DNA from: Suillus spraguei
Lineage: Eukaryota > Basidiomycota > Agaricomycetes > Boletales > Suillaceae
Assembly: GCA_016800925.1 (NCBI GenBank)
Contig: JABCPU010001119.1
Span: 1-15,643, forward strand
Direction: 5' to 3'
Length of the DNA stretch: 15,643 nt
Part shown: piece after piece, positions 1-8,228 of the stretch
Position numbering within the stretch: the first letter of the stretch is position 1
How the letters are laid out: each line of letters starts with the position of its first letter
Program-made: the position numbers and the translations under genes
The notes under the pieces: generated by a model
Databases searched by the model: none
What the model was told of the DNA's origin: nothing
Seen by the model: the letters and a program-made list of their open reading frames with translations, nothing else

Positions 1-1153
1 TTGCGCCCGACCATTCGCTTTGATGATGAGCTGCGCAGTAACCTACCAGATGATGAAGTTGATGATCCGGACAATGAGGACCTGGATGATGAAGAAGATA
101 AAATCCACCTAAACCCTCAGGACCGGGGTCCTAGCCCAACTATCCGTAGCCATTAACCACCTCGCTCGCAGTAGCCGTCGCACCCCCACTCGGATTGATA
201 GCAAAGTCAAAGTCCGTGAGCCAGATACCTTCGATGGGTCCGAACCTCGCAAGCTCCGGGCATTCTTCGTCCAATGTGAGCTCAACTTCCAGAGCAAACC
301 TAGCGCTTTCCGTTCCGGACACGCTAAAGTCAATTTCGCCCAATCCTACCTTAAGGGTATGGCTCTCGAGTGGTTTGAACTGGACCTCCTTTCGGACGGA
401 TATAGCAACCGTCCGGACTGGATGGATGACTACTCCAAGTTCATGCTCGAGCTCCAAACCAATTTCGGACCACACAATCCCTCCGGAGACGCAGAGATGC
501 AGTTAGAACAACTCCACATGCGTGACGGACAACACATCAACAAGTACGTTGTAGAATTCCAGCGACTTGCCTCCCAAGTACGCGAATGGGGAGACGGAGC
601 CCTACGACGCCAATTCTACAATGGACTTCCGGCCCGAATCAAAGATGAGATTAGTCGCATGGGTAAGCCCACTACCCTTTCGGAGTTCAAGACTCTCGCC
701 CAGACCATCGCGCCCATTACTGGGAACGGAGGGGTGAAGTCACCCGAGAGTAGAACCACCTCTTCCAATCCTCCCAGGCAGTCAACATCCGACCGGACGA
801 ACTCCAACTCATCCGGATCCGATACGCCCAAATTCAATAAACCCACATACTCCACAACATCCTCTACCCCGAAAGTTTCAGATCTCCCTAGTGTTGTTGG
901 TACAGACGGAAAGCTAACCACCCAGGAGCGTCAGAGACATTTTGACAAAGGCTCTGTATGTTCTGCGGCGGACCTGGTCACACTACCGGGAATGCACCAA
1001 ATCCACTTCGCGCGCTGCCAAAGGCCGCACACTGTGCTCACTCCGGAAACGGAACTGGAAGGCCTCGGATGAGGCAAAAATTAGTCCGCGACCCTCCTGA
1101 CTCCGTACGGGATGAGGGTCGCGTTGGCCCAAACCCGTGCAATATGAACTACG
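1..1153 (+). pseudogene. Ty3/gypsy gag fragment (family A), frameshifted and truncated
   Basis: This is the Gag (capsid plus nucleocapsid) of a Ty3/gypsy retrotransposon, entering from beyond the left edge. Bases 1-153 read as an acidic, Asp/Glu-rich segment that ends in a stop. A +1-type shift then leads into a long open frame (about 113-1072) that holds the capsid region: PDTFDGSEPRKLRAFF, the SYLKGMALEWF block and the INKYVVEFQRLASQVREWG block, all typical of fungal gypsy Gag. A Ser/Thr/Pro/Asn-rich linker follows. Near 956 the frame shifts again and a zinc knuckle appears as CMFCGGPGHTTGN, but the fourth ligand (Cys) is Ala. Translation stays open to about 1153, where it meets the LTR of another element, before any protease is reached. 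The protein differs clearly from the Gag at 1816, so it is a separate family. Function dead; family call is secure. Confidence 0.85.
1087..1123. repeat. Perfect 10-bp inverted repeat in decayed gag
   Basis: CGCGACCCTC (1087-1096) is followed after 17 bases by its exact reverse complement GAGGGTCGCG (1114-1123). It lies 30 bp before the junction with the next element. It could be a chance hairpin in old coding sequence. Confidence 0.5.
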
Positions 1154-1221
1154 TGTTACAATCGTATGTGCCCCTATTTCTTTTCCTACCTCATTTACCG
1201 TGTATATACATAACATGACTC

Positions 1222-1228
1222 TGACTCA
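1222..1228 (+). promoter_or_regulatory. AP-1/Gcn4-like site TGACTCA in U3 of 5' LTR
   Basis: TGACTCA followed by T, preceded by a half copy (ATGACTC), lies 126 bp upstream of the predicted start of the transcript. The same double motif is kept in the other two LTRs (8311-8317 and 11292-11298). It matches the consensus for fungal Gcn4/AP-1 bZIP factors. Use as an element enhancer is inferred. Confidence 0.45.
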
Positions 1229-1347
1229 TATTCTCAACGCATCTGTACTATAGTTGCCTTCCTCCTTGGATACGCACTTACGTTCTCACACTTCCTTGGT
1301 CTGTGCGCACATATTGGCCTATTAGTGTACTTGTAGTAGATTTCGGT

Positions 1348-1358
1348 ACTTTAATCTT
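1348..1358 (+). promoter_or_regulatory. Predicted transcript 5' end / self-primer sequence
   Basis: ACTTTAATCTT is the exact reverse complement of 1620-1630, directly after the LTR. In the two LTRs that keep a TATTTAA box, this sequence begins 34 nt downstream of it, which is where transcription should start. It is therefore the expected first 11 nt of the R region, able to fold back onto the primer-binding site. The same 11 nt are unchanged at 8445-8455 and 11425-11435. Confidence 0.7.
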
Positions 1359-1385
1359 ACTGGGTTTTACCTGGAATCTCCTTCG

Positions 1386-1447
1386 CTTAGGTCTCCAACC
1401 TAAGTCGTCTTGAATCGTCTCTAAGTCTAAGCACTCCTTAGTCTTAG
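1386..1447 (+). promoter_or_regulatory. Two conserved RNA stem-loops in R/U5
   Basis: Stem-loop 1 pairs CTTAGG (1386-1391) with CCTAAG (1399-1404) around a 7-nt loop. Stem-loop 2 pairs CTAAGTCTAAG (1421-1431) with CTTAGTCTTAG (1437-1447), 11 positions with one central mismatch, around the loop CACTC. Both are unchanged at 8483-8544 and 11463-11525 although the surrounding LTR has diverged. In S. pombe Tf1 a U5 stem-loop beside the primer duplex is required for self-priming; a similar role here is inference. Confidence 0.6.
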
Positions 1448-1619
1448 TCTCTTTCTCGCGGATACCTCTTAGACTTGTCTTTGAGGCTGAACCCTTGATC
1501 GTACTCGGAACGCGTTCCTTGTACTTTCACCTTGTTCTCTTTTGAACATTGTAAGAACTCCCAGCAGACCGTCTGTGTCTTTTCACTGTCGCTGGTGACG
1601 CCACCCCAGTTCGTAACAA

Positions 1620-1630
1620 AAGATTAAAGT
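1620..1630 (+). promoter_or_regulatory. Primer-binding site, self-priming type
   Basis: AAGATTAAAGT starts one base after the LTR end and is perfectly complementary to the predicted transcript 5' end at 1348-1358. I recognise no tRNA 3'-end complement here. The position, length (11 nt) and partner fit Tf1/sushi-type self-priming, in which the mRNA 5' end is cleaved to form its own minus-strand primer. Confidence 0.75.
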
Positions 1631-1815
1631 CCTTTTGATCGTCGACTATCCAGTCTTCGACCCTGAACCCTGATCGCTTAGATCAGCAGACTAGCGTACG
1701 CGTACGCTGAGCAGATTGTCAAGAGAAGCCCTCTGACAGAAGAAAGCCCTAACGGACAGCAAGACAGCGCGTGTAGGCACCGAGAAAGTATAACTCACCA
1801 GAAGAATCATCAACC
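1631..1815 (+). promoter_or_regulatory. Untranslated leader with 16-bp palindrome
   Basis: This is the stretch between the primer-binding site and the gag start codon. It contains a small hairpin (TGATC 1671-1675 with GATCA 1681-1685) and a perfect 16-bp palindrome AGCGTACGCGTACGCT at 1693-1708. Retroviral and Ty leaders carry packaging and dimerisation signals here, and a palindrome can form loop-loop contacts between two RNAs. That role is only suggested by position. Confidence 0.45.
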
Positions 1816-2625
1816 ATGTCGACCAAAGAATTCGAATACAAGATCGGTCAACCGATTGGTTTTGATGGAGATCGTGATAACTCTCGCGAGTTTATCCAGT
1901 CGTGCAATCTGCACTTTGACATCAATGAAAAGCTTTACACCACCGACAAGCAGAAGATCATCTACATAACATCCTTCATGACCGAAAGAATGCCAAGTCA
2001 TGGAAGGAACAATTCCTTGAACACGCCCAATCTACCGACACTTCGGGACAAAAAGTTGGTTATGGGACGATGGTGGATTTTATGAAGAGCTTCAAAGAAG
2101 CATTCGAACCAGTGGATACCAGAATGACCGCGCTTACACGCCTCAGAGATCTCAAACAAGGAACTGGAGATCTTCACACCTATACGTCGCCGACTTTGAG
2201 GCACTTGCAGCCAAGGCTCATATCACGAACGCGACGAAGATCCAGTTCTTCCAAGACGGTCTTAATTGGGGTATCCTTACAAAGCTTTTCAATACGGGAG
2301 ATGTCTCCGAATATTCAGAGATGTTGTGTTGCAATGCGTTGCTATTGACAACGCCCATCATCGGCTTAATGCCATGAGGACACGTCATGTTCCACAACAG
2401 AAGAAGAAGAACTATGGGAATGCACGGTATATTCCGAACCGTGATTCCAACGCAATGGTCGTAGATCGAATCTCCGACATGGAAAGATCCGAATGCATGA
2501 AGAAAGGGCAATGCTTCGGATGCAGAAAGACAGGACACCGCATCCATAATTGTCCTGACAGAAAGAAGAAGACCCCGCTCCGACAAACCGAAGTCAAAGG
2601 GAAGAAGAAGATGAAGAAACCGTGA
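1816..2625 (+). pseudogene. gag: Gag (capsid + nucleocapsid) of family-B element
   Basis: The frame starts at an ATG in good context (CAACCATGTC). The first 56 codons are intact: FDGDRDNSREFIQSCNLHF and KIIYITSFMTE are typical of the N-terminal capsid domain. Single-base shifts near 1985, 2180 and 2330 break the frame, but each piece is recognisable: SWKEQFLEH, FMKSFKEAFEP, LKQGTGDLHTY and VADFEALAAKAHI. The last piece reaches one CCHC zinc knuckle, CFGCRKTGHRIHNC (2512-2553, CX2CX4HX4C, all ligands present), followed by a Lys-rich tail and a TGA at 2623-2625. This protein would form the virus-like particle and bind element RNA. It is unlike the Gag at 1-1153. Confidence 0.85.
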
Positions 2626-2639
2626 CGGATTGTTGAGGA

Positions 2640-3075
2640 TTTTTGATGGAGAAACAAAGACTCGACGTATGTTTCTCCCAATGTAATACTAAGACTTGTA
2701 CGCGCTGTAGGTGAAAGAAAAGAACTTCGTGTCCCAATCACCCTCCACTCGCGTACTCGTTTGAAATCCGTCGACACCACGCTGTTATCGATTCAGGAGC
2801 AGCAGGAACATTCATCTCAGAAGAGTTTGTGAAACTCCATCAAATCACACACGACGAAAACTCAAGGAACCATTTCGAGTTACAACGGCAGATGGAACTC
2901 TCATAAAAGGAGGACCAATCACGCATTACTGCCTCCTAGTGGTCAAATTGACGATCGAACCATGTATGGAAAATTCAATATCACCAAACTAGGAAGGAGA
3001 GATCAAATCCTCCTTGGAATTCCTTGGTTACGAGCAATGAACCCAATTATAGATTGGGCTGCTGAAACGCTTGTC
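2640..3075 (+). pseudogene. pol: Aspartic protease of family-B pol
   Basis: This is the retropepsin-like protease that would cut the polyprotein. The catalytic motif reads AVIDSGAAGTFIS, with DSGA at 2790-2801. It is followed in shifted frames by TADGTLIKGGPI and, at about 2999-3067, by the C-terminal block ILLGIPWLRAMNPIIDW, which matches the conserved ILLG.PWL motif of gypsy proteases. The catalytic Asp is retained but the domain is broken by shifts between these blocks. It begins just after the gag stop in a different frame, so expression by frameshifting or as a fused ORF cannot be decided from a decayed copy. Confidence 0.8.
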
Positions 3076-3704
3076 CTTTCAGGACAGAGAAATCAGACGA
3101 AATCGAAATCGATCTGGACGAAGATCGAAAGAAGAACGGGTTGCCTCGACTTTCAATCATAATAGGTGGCAACATTCCCGTCTTCCGAAACCAGTTATCG
3201 TGCCTTCTATTGAAGTGCCCGAACATCCTGAACCAGAAGTACGAATGCCACGTACTATTGAACCCACTCCACGTGTACAATTGCCGCGAGCAGTGTCACC
3301 GATCCCTCGCGCAGAGAAGCGCAAGAATGAATCGAACCCGAGCATCGGGTTGGACAAGAACCTATTGAGCAACGGCCAATAGAAGAACAGAAGCAAGGAA
3401 AAAGGAAACCGGAAGAAGAACTCCCAGGACGAAGCACCAACGTACCGAAACTAACCAAGTTCTTCGTTCCCCCGAAAACTCTTTCAGCTTCAATTGAAGA
3501 AATCCCCGAAAAGATGAACCCGTGCCCTCGTTGATCCCAACGAGGATGATGACCAATTCGACACCATGAACGACGTCTGGCATGCACCAGAAGTACGCGA
3601 AATTTCCTCGTACGAACTAGGAGATGGAGAATTTCTTGTGGAATACGACACGATAGTAGCATGAGGATATCATAGAAGAAGTCTCCATGGATACACCTTG
3701 ACAC
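3076..3704 (+). pseudogene. Protease-RT linker of pol, charged and low-complexity
   Basis: No catalytic motif is visible in this roughly 630-bp segment. Translations in alternating frames are rich in Pro, Arg, Glu, Lys and Asp, with an acidic patch (NEDDDQFDTMNDVWH near 3540-3580) and a run of Pro/Arg/Glu-rich sequence near 3190-3330. Gypsy elements usually have a variable linker here, and I read it as that. Several stops and shifts interrupt it. Confidence 0.5.
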
Positions 3705-4710
3705 GTGATGGAACTTCTCAACTCGAACAATCCTCCCTACTCCCAATTCCCCCTCCGAAATAGTAACAAAGCTCAGGAATTCGCTACGGACGAGAAGGAA
3801 AAGAAAAAGAAATCCTTCGAAGAATTGGTCCCGGATTATTTGCACGACTTCGCAGACGTCTTTGCTAAAGACGGACTGAACAAACTACCCCCTGAACGCC
3901 CTGGTATCATCATCGGATCGACACCAAACCCGGTTTTATCCTCGTACGTCTAAGGTCTACCCACTATCGGAAAAAGAACGCGCTGCCGTCAAAACGTTTA
4001 TTGATGAAAACGTTGCGAAAGGTTTCATCTCAGAATCGAAATCACCCAAGCCAGTGGTTTCTTCTTCGTGGGAAAGAAGAGTGGAGAATTGCGTCCCTGT
4101 CAAGATTATCGCTACATCAATGATTGGACAGTCAAGAACGCATACCCACTCCCACTCCCTATTTCCCTTGTCGCACGTCTTCATAACGCACGGTTCTTTA
4201 CGAAAATGGATATCGGTCCGGTTATAACAACATTCGCATCCATCCTGATGATAGGTGGAAAGCTGCTTTTACACGGAATTTGGCCTCTTTGAACCGAACG
4301 TCATGTTCTTTGGCCTCTGCAATTCCCCAGCAACTTTTCAAGCATACATGAATCGCACCTTTCAACAAGAAATCAATGAAGGATGGATGGTTATCTATAT
4401 GGACGATATCCTGATTTTCTCTACAACAATGGCAGAACACCGTGAACGGACCAGACGAGTTTTGATGAAAATACGAAAAGAACCTGTTCTTGAAACCGGA
4501 GAAATGCACCTTCGATGCAGAAGAAGTGGAATACCTCGGAATGATAATTCGCCCCGGACAAGTTGCTATGGACACCGCCAAGACCAAGGGAATCTCCGAA
4601 TGGCCATTCCCGAAATCTGTAAAAGATGTTCGGTCATTCCTCGGTTTTTGCAACTTTTACCGCACGTTCATTTCCACTATTCTGACATCGCCAGACCCCT
4701 TTATCGATTT
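3705..4710 (+). pseudogene. pol: Reverse transcriptase of family-B pol
   Basis: The N-terminal part carries the gypsy hallmark FEELVPDYLHDFADVFAKD (about 3818-3874). Then come [37 protein letters not shown] (about 4083-4139) and FTKMDI, whose Asp is the first catalytic residue. FGLCNSPATFQAYMN precedes VIYMDDILIFS, with the YMDD catalytic motif at 4396-4407. The thumb/connection reads KCTFDAEEVEYLG and DVRSFLGFCNFYR. Single-base losses occur after the MDI motif (near 4212), after about 4470 and elsewhere, so no full RT can be made although all catalytic Asp codons survive. It acts in the virus-like particle to copy the RNA to cDNA. Confidence 0.92.
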
Positions 4711-5270
4711 ACAAAGAAAGATAAGGCCTTTGAATGGTCAACCGAATGTATGGACACCTTCGAAGAATTGAAACGACGCTTCACTTCCCAACCGGTACTC
4801 CGTAACCCTGATCCTTCCCGACAATTTGCCATTGCTACCGACGCTTCGCTGTAGCAACTGGCGGGTTCTCTTGCAGACTGATGAGAATGGTGTTTATCAC
4901 CCCTGTGCATACTCTCACAGTCTTTGAACCCGCAGAACGCAATTACCAGATCTTTGATCGGGAACTCCTTGCCGTGATCCGGGCATGAACGAATGGCGTC
5001 ATTATCTCGAAGGAAACCCACCCGTCCTGGTATTCACCGACCAAGAACCTTCTGTACTTTAGAAGTGCACAGAAGCTCACCGTCGCCAAGCACGTTGGCA
5101 ACTGATTTTGTCTATTTACGACATCGAACTGCATCACGTTGCAGGACTAAATTGGCAGTACCTGATGCACTATCCCGCCGGCCTGATTACGACTCTGGCA
5201 AAGACGATAATGAGGACCAGACCTCCTCCCTGACGCTCTATTCGTTCGTCTTATCGACACTGATTTGAAA
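4711..5270 (+). pseudogene. pol: RNase H domain of family-B pol
   Basis: The domain begins after WSTECMDTFEELKRRF. The first catalytic Asp is seen in FAIATDASL, directly followed by a TAG stop (4852-4854). Shifted pieces then give ATGG-like sequence, FDRELLAVI (catalytic Glu), LVFTDQ (catalytic Asp), a KLT/RRQARWQL-like block, IYDIELHHVAG and, in a third frame, VPDALSRRPDY. The last is the conserved end of gypsy RNase H. The domain would remove the RNA strand after cDNA synthesis. At least four frame breaks plus one stop make it non-functional. Confidence 0.85.
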
Positions 5271-5338
5271 GATGTACTGTCATCCTCAGACCCCTCGACG
5301 ACCCTGTCTTCAAGACAGCATCTGATGCCCTCGATGGC

Positions 5339-6516
5339 GTGTGCCTTCCTCCTATGAAGTCGGCACTTTCCGATTGGAAGATTGAGGAGAACGTCCTCTA
5401 TTTTAAAAACCGCGCTTACATTCCGCCGGCGCATCGCTTCGATATCCTGAAAAGGTATCATGATCATCCTACCGCGGGACACCTGGTAGATTCAAAAACT
5501 GAAGAACTCGTCAAACGAAAGCCTGGTGGCCTGCAATGGGCTTCTTATATTCGGAAATACGTTGAGGGTTGCGCCCTTTGTCAGCAAATGAAAGCGGATA
5601 CTCATCCTGTTCGACCCCACTCACACCTATTCCCTCGTCGGCTGTTCGCCCGTTCTCCCAGGTCTCTGTTGATCTTATCACTGACCTCCCCGTCTCTGGA
5701 GGCTTTGACAGTATCATGGTCGTGGTAGACCATGGCCCTTACGAAGGGGATTTATTATCCCTTGTTTGAAAACCATCACTTCAGAAGGAGTGGCTAAGCT
5801 ATTTTTAAAACACATTTACCGACGATTTGGACTCCATGACAAAGTTATTTCGGATCGAGGACCGCAATTCCTATCTCGTTTCTCAAAGGAACTTGCCCGA
5901 CTTCTTGACTATGTCATTGCTCCATCTACGGCTTACCATCACAAACTGATGGCCAAACCGAAAGGCTAAATCAAGAACTTGAAACATACCTCCGCATTTA
6001 TTGCCGTAACAACCCCGAAGATTGGGTGGAACACCTACCATCGCCGAATTCGTCCATAACCACCGAAAACATGATGCAAGGAATGCATCACCCTTTATTC
6101 TGATGATGGGATATGAACCACGCGCAATCCCTCATCTTATCCCTGATTCATCAGTCCCCGCAGCAGAAGATCGAGTACGATCTCTGCAGAAGATAAGAGA
6201 AGAAGCAATCGCCTTCAAACATTGCAATGCAAACGATGGCCGAACGATCCCGAGGAGATAAGTACATCCCATGGAAGATCGGAGATAAGGTTTGGCTATC
6301 TGCCGCTAATCTTAGACTCAAACTCCCATCAAGGAAATTGGCACCGAAACGATACGGACCTTTCCCGATCATCGATGTCTTATCACCCATCACGTTCACA
6401 CTCAAACTTCCTCCGCAGTGGAAATTCATCCCACGTTCCATGCTTCTGTCTTATCGTCCTATAGCGAAACGGACGTACACGGTCCGAACTTCCCCGAACC
6501 ACCACCTGACATTATC
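5339..6516 (+). pseudogene. pol: Integrase (HHCC zinc finger, DDE core, GPY/F module)
   Basis: The N-terminal zinc finger is intact: YHDHPTAGH followed by CALCQQMK gives the H-H-C-C set. The core shows [10 protein letters not shown] (first Asp, codon 5671-5673), VISDRGPQF (second Asp, 5853-5855) and, in another frame, [12 protein letters not shown] (Glu, 5960-5962). The second Asp and the Glu codons are 107 nt apart; a DD35E core needs 108, so exactly one base is missing. The C-terminal part has [29 protein letters not shown] and the GPY/F module (LAPKRYGPFPIIDVL). The protein would insert cDNA into the genome. Frame breaks near 5725-5770, 5950, 6030 and 6220-6410 inactivate it. Confidence 0.92.
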
Positions 6517-6696
6517 GAAGAAGAAGAAGAATATGAAATCGAAGCGATTCTTTCTCACAAAGGAACCGGCAATCGCCGACGTTATCTTGTTTCGTGGAAA
6601 GGATACTCATCGGGAGATAACGAATGGCTCCCAGAAAAGAATCTGAAGAACTCCGCTCGAATCCTAAATGCTTATAAGAAGCAACACGCCCTCTGA
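6517..6696 (+). pseudogene. Chromodomain at integrase C-terminus
   Basis: This lies within an open frame that runs unbroken from 6418 to the TGA at 6694-6696. An acidic lead (DIIEEEEE) is followed by EYEIEAILSH, RRRYLVSWKGYSSGDNEW and LPEKNLKNSARIL, the standard chromodomain pattern, including the aromatic residues expected to form the methyl-lysine cage (Tyr, Trp, Trp). Chromodomains of chromovirus integrases direct insertion to chromatin marked by methylated histone H3, usually H3K9me in fungi. The domain itself is intact, but it can no longer be made as a fusion with the broken integrase. Confidence 0.92.
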
Positions 6697-6748
6697 ATTC
6701 CCGTCAATCAACCGCATTCGCACTTGATCAACTACCAACAACATTGAA

Positions 6749-8207
6749 ATGTCTTTCCCCACTGCCTACATTACCCCCGTCACTGTTGCCACCAATGACT
6801 CCAATCTGAAGCAGAACAATACGGAACCCTTACCGCAGAAATCGATAACCAATCCTACATCGAAGCCGCCATCCTCTGTGAGGGACATGCCCTCGAAATC
6901 GACAGAATTCTCACCGAAAGAGGTGCCTTCCCCGTCGACTCATTGTTAACATCATCCGCACTGCAGCCCTTATCGAAGCCACCGCTAAAGAAACTACTGA
7001 ACTCACACTCCGTCACCGTTTCATTCATCTCCAAAAACGCATTCGTGCTTACGCTATGCTGTTGCTTCCCGATTCTTTTAAAGATGATGTTGAAGAAGCT
7101 ATTCACATCATTGCCGAACGTCGAGCAGGCGTTGCTCGACCTCCCTCTCCGCAAAGAGATACGCCACTTCCTGTTCCAGCACCCGCTTCTTCGCGTATCT
7201 ATTCTAATCTTGACGCCTTTACTGGCCTATACACTGCTGTGCAAGAAATTGGGCAACTCACCAACACGTTGTCGATACCATCCAGCAATCAGTCGCTGAG
7301 ACCAGAGCAGCCAGAAACCTAGTAGAGGAAGCCATCGCTGACTTACAACAAACGCAAGATGATCTTGCGTCTCCTAGAACCCCATCCCCTATCGAACAAT
7401 CAACTTCTTCACTTTCCGCCACGGTCACTCTTGATTGCCCTGATTGGCTGTACGAGCCCTGCACAGAAGAGCAGGCTAAGGCAGCTAAACTATTGGGTAT
7501 CCCTGCCACCGAGTTGGTAACACTCGGCCCTCGACTTTGCGACCTTCATATCCATCCCCCCATGTCCATCCCATCGTCATTCGGTCCTATGGACCCCATT
7601 TCACCAGTCTTAGTAAAAGACTTCGGTATCACTTCCCCTCTTCTTCCACCGAACTTCTTGCAGCTGCTGAGCGTGCAGTCACCCCAGATCTCCCGAATCA
7701 GCATACACGTTGTCCTCCGCTCAACAGGCACAACTCAAGCGGCAGAACACCCTTGCTTTAAAACGTATGACGAAGAAGAAGGGAAAGAAACGCGCCAGAT
7801 CCACTAGTCCTACACCATCATCTCTCCATCCCCACTACGCAAAATCCATTCTAACCCTGACGAGAACATGAAAATGCCGCGTCTGTGGATTGCTTGGACA
7901 TCGACAGAAGAATTGCGCGGAATACCAGTGTAGGATCTGCAGATATTGGTCGCCCACTCACTTATCTCTTTATTGCCCTAACCGAGTCGGCCCTCCTCCC
8001 TTCGAGTTAACTTGGAAGGACGAAGGATTTTACGATGCGCTTCATGCTTGGGAAAAGCAACTTGACGACGAACGCATCAAAATCGGAAAAGGAAAAGATG
8101 CCCAGCGACGCGCTGGTCTTGAAGAAGCGAAGTATATGAGGAGTGGATCTTTTGCTGACGAAGATTACGACTGGATGATGACCCATTTACTACGCAAACC
8201 AAGATGA
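6749..8207 (+). pseudogene. Extra ORF after pol: helical, basic, two-zinc-knuckle protein of unknown function
   Basis: About 1.46 kb lies between the chromodomain stop and the polypurine tract. Its first ATG (6749) opens MSFPTAYITPVTVATND. Frame-shifted pieces then give a helical region (SYIEAAILCEGHALEIDRIL; LRHRFIHLQKRIRAYAMLLL; DDVEEAIHIIAERRAG), a Pro-rich stretch, a likely coiled coil (DTIQQSVAETRAARNLVEEA) and a conserved-looking LDCPDWLYEP block. A strongly basic run (KRMTKKKGKKRAR, 7761-7799) could be a nuclear-localisation signal. After one in-frame TGA (7869) come two knuckles: CRVCGLLGHRQKNC (7875-7916, CX2CX4HX4C) and CRICRYWSPTHLSLYC (7929-7976, CX2CX6HX4C). The tail is Trp/acid-rich (FELTWKDEGFYDALHAW) and ends with TGA at 8205-8207. 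It is not related by eye to Gag, and I know no named family for it. It occupies the env position but shows no signal peptide or membrane segment that I can trust. Confidence 0.65.
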
Positions 8208-8228
8208 GTAAATCGGTGACTTTACGTG

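Larger units (their letters stand above)
1154..1618 (+). repeat. 5' LTR of family-B element
   Basis: The 465-bp LTR begins TGTTACAATCGTA and ends CCAGTTCGTAACA, with 6-bp terminal inverted repeats. It matches the LTR at 8242-8716. By eye I count about 19 substitutions, about 17 of them transitions, plus a few small indels. A 7-bp deletion relative to the other LTRs removes most of the TATTTAAG box (CCTATTAGTGTAC here against CCTATTTAAGCAC...), so this promoter is probably weak or dead. Confidence 0.93.

Noticed and set aside
1619..1640. Primer-binding site for a host tRNA
   Set aside because: The bases after the LTR show no TGG-type start of a tRNA 3'-end complement, while they match the LTR's own transcript start perfectly.
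6749..8207. Interpretation of the extra ORF as an envelope gene
   Set aside because: No credible signal peptide, membrane anchor or cleavage motif; zinc knuckles and a basic run point away from an envelope.
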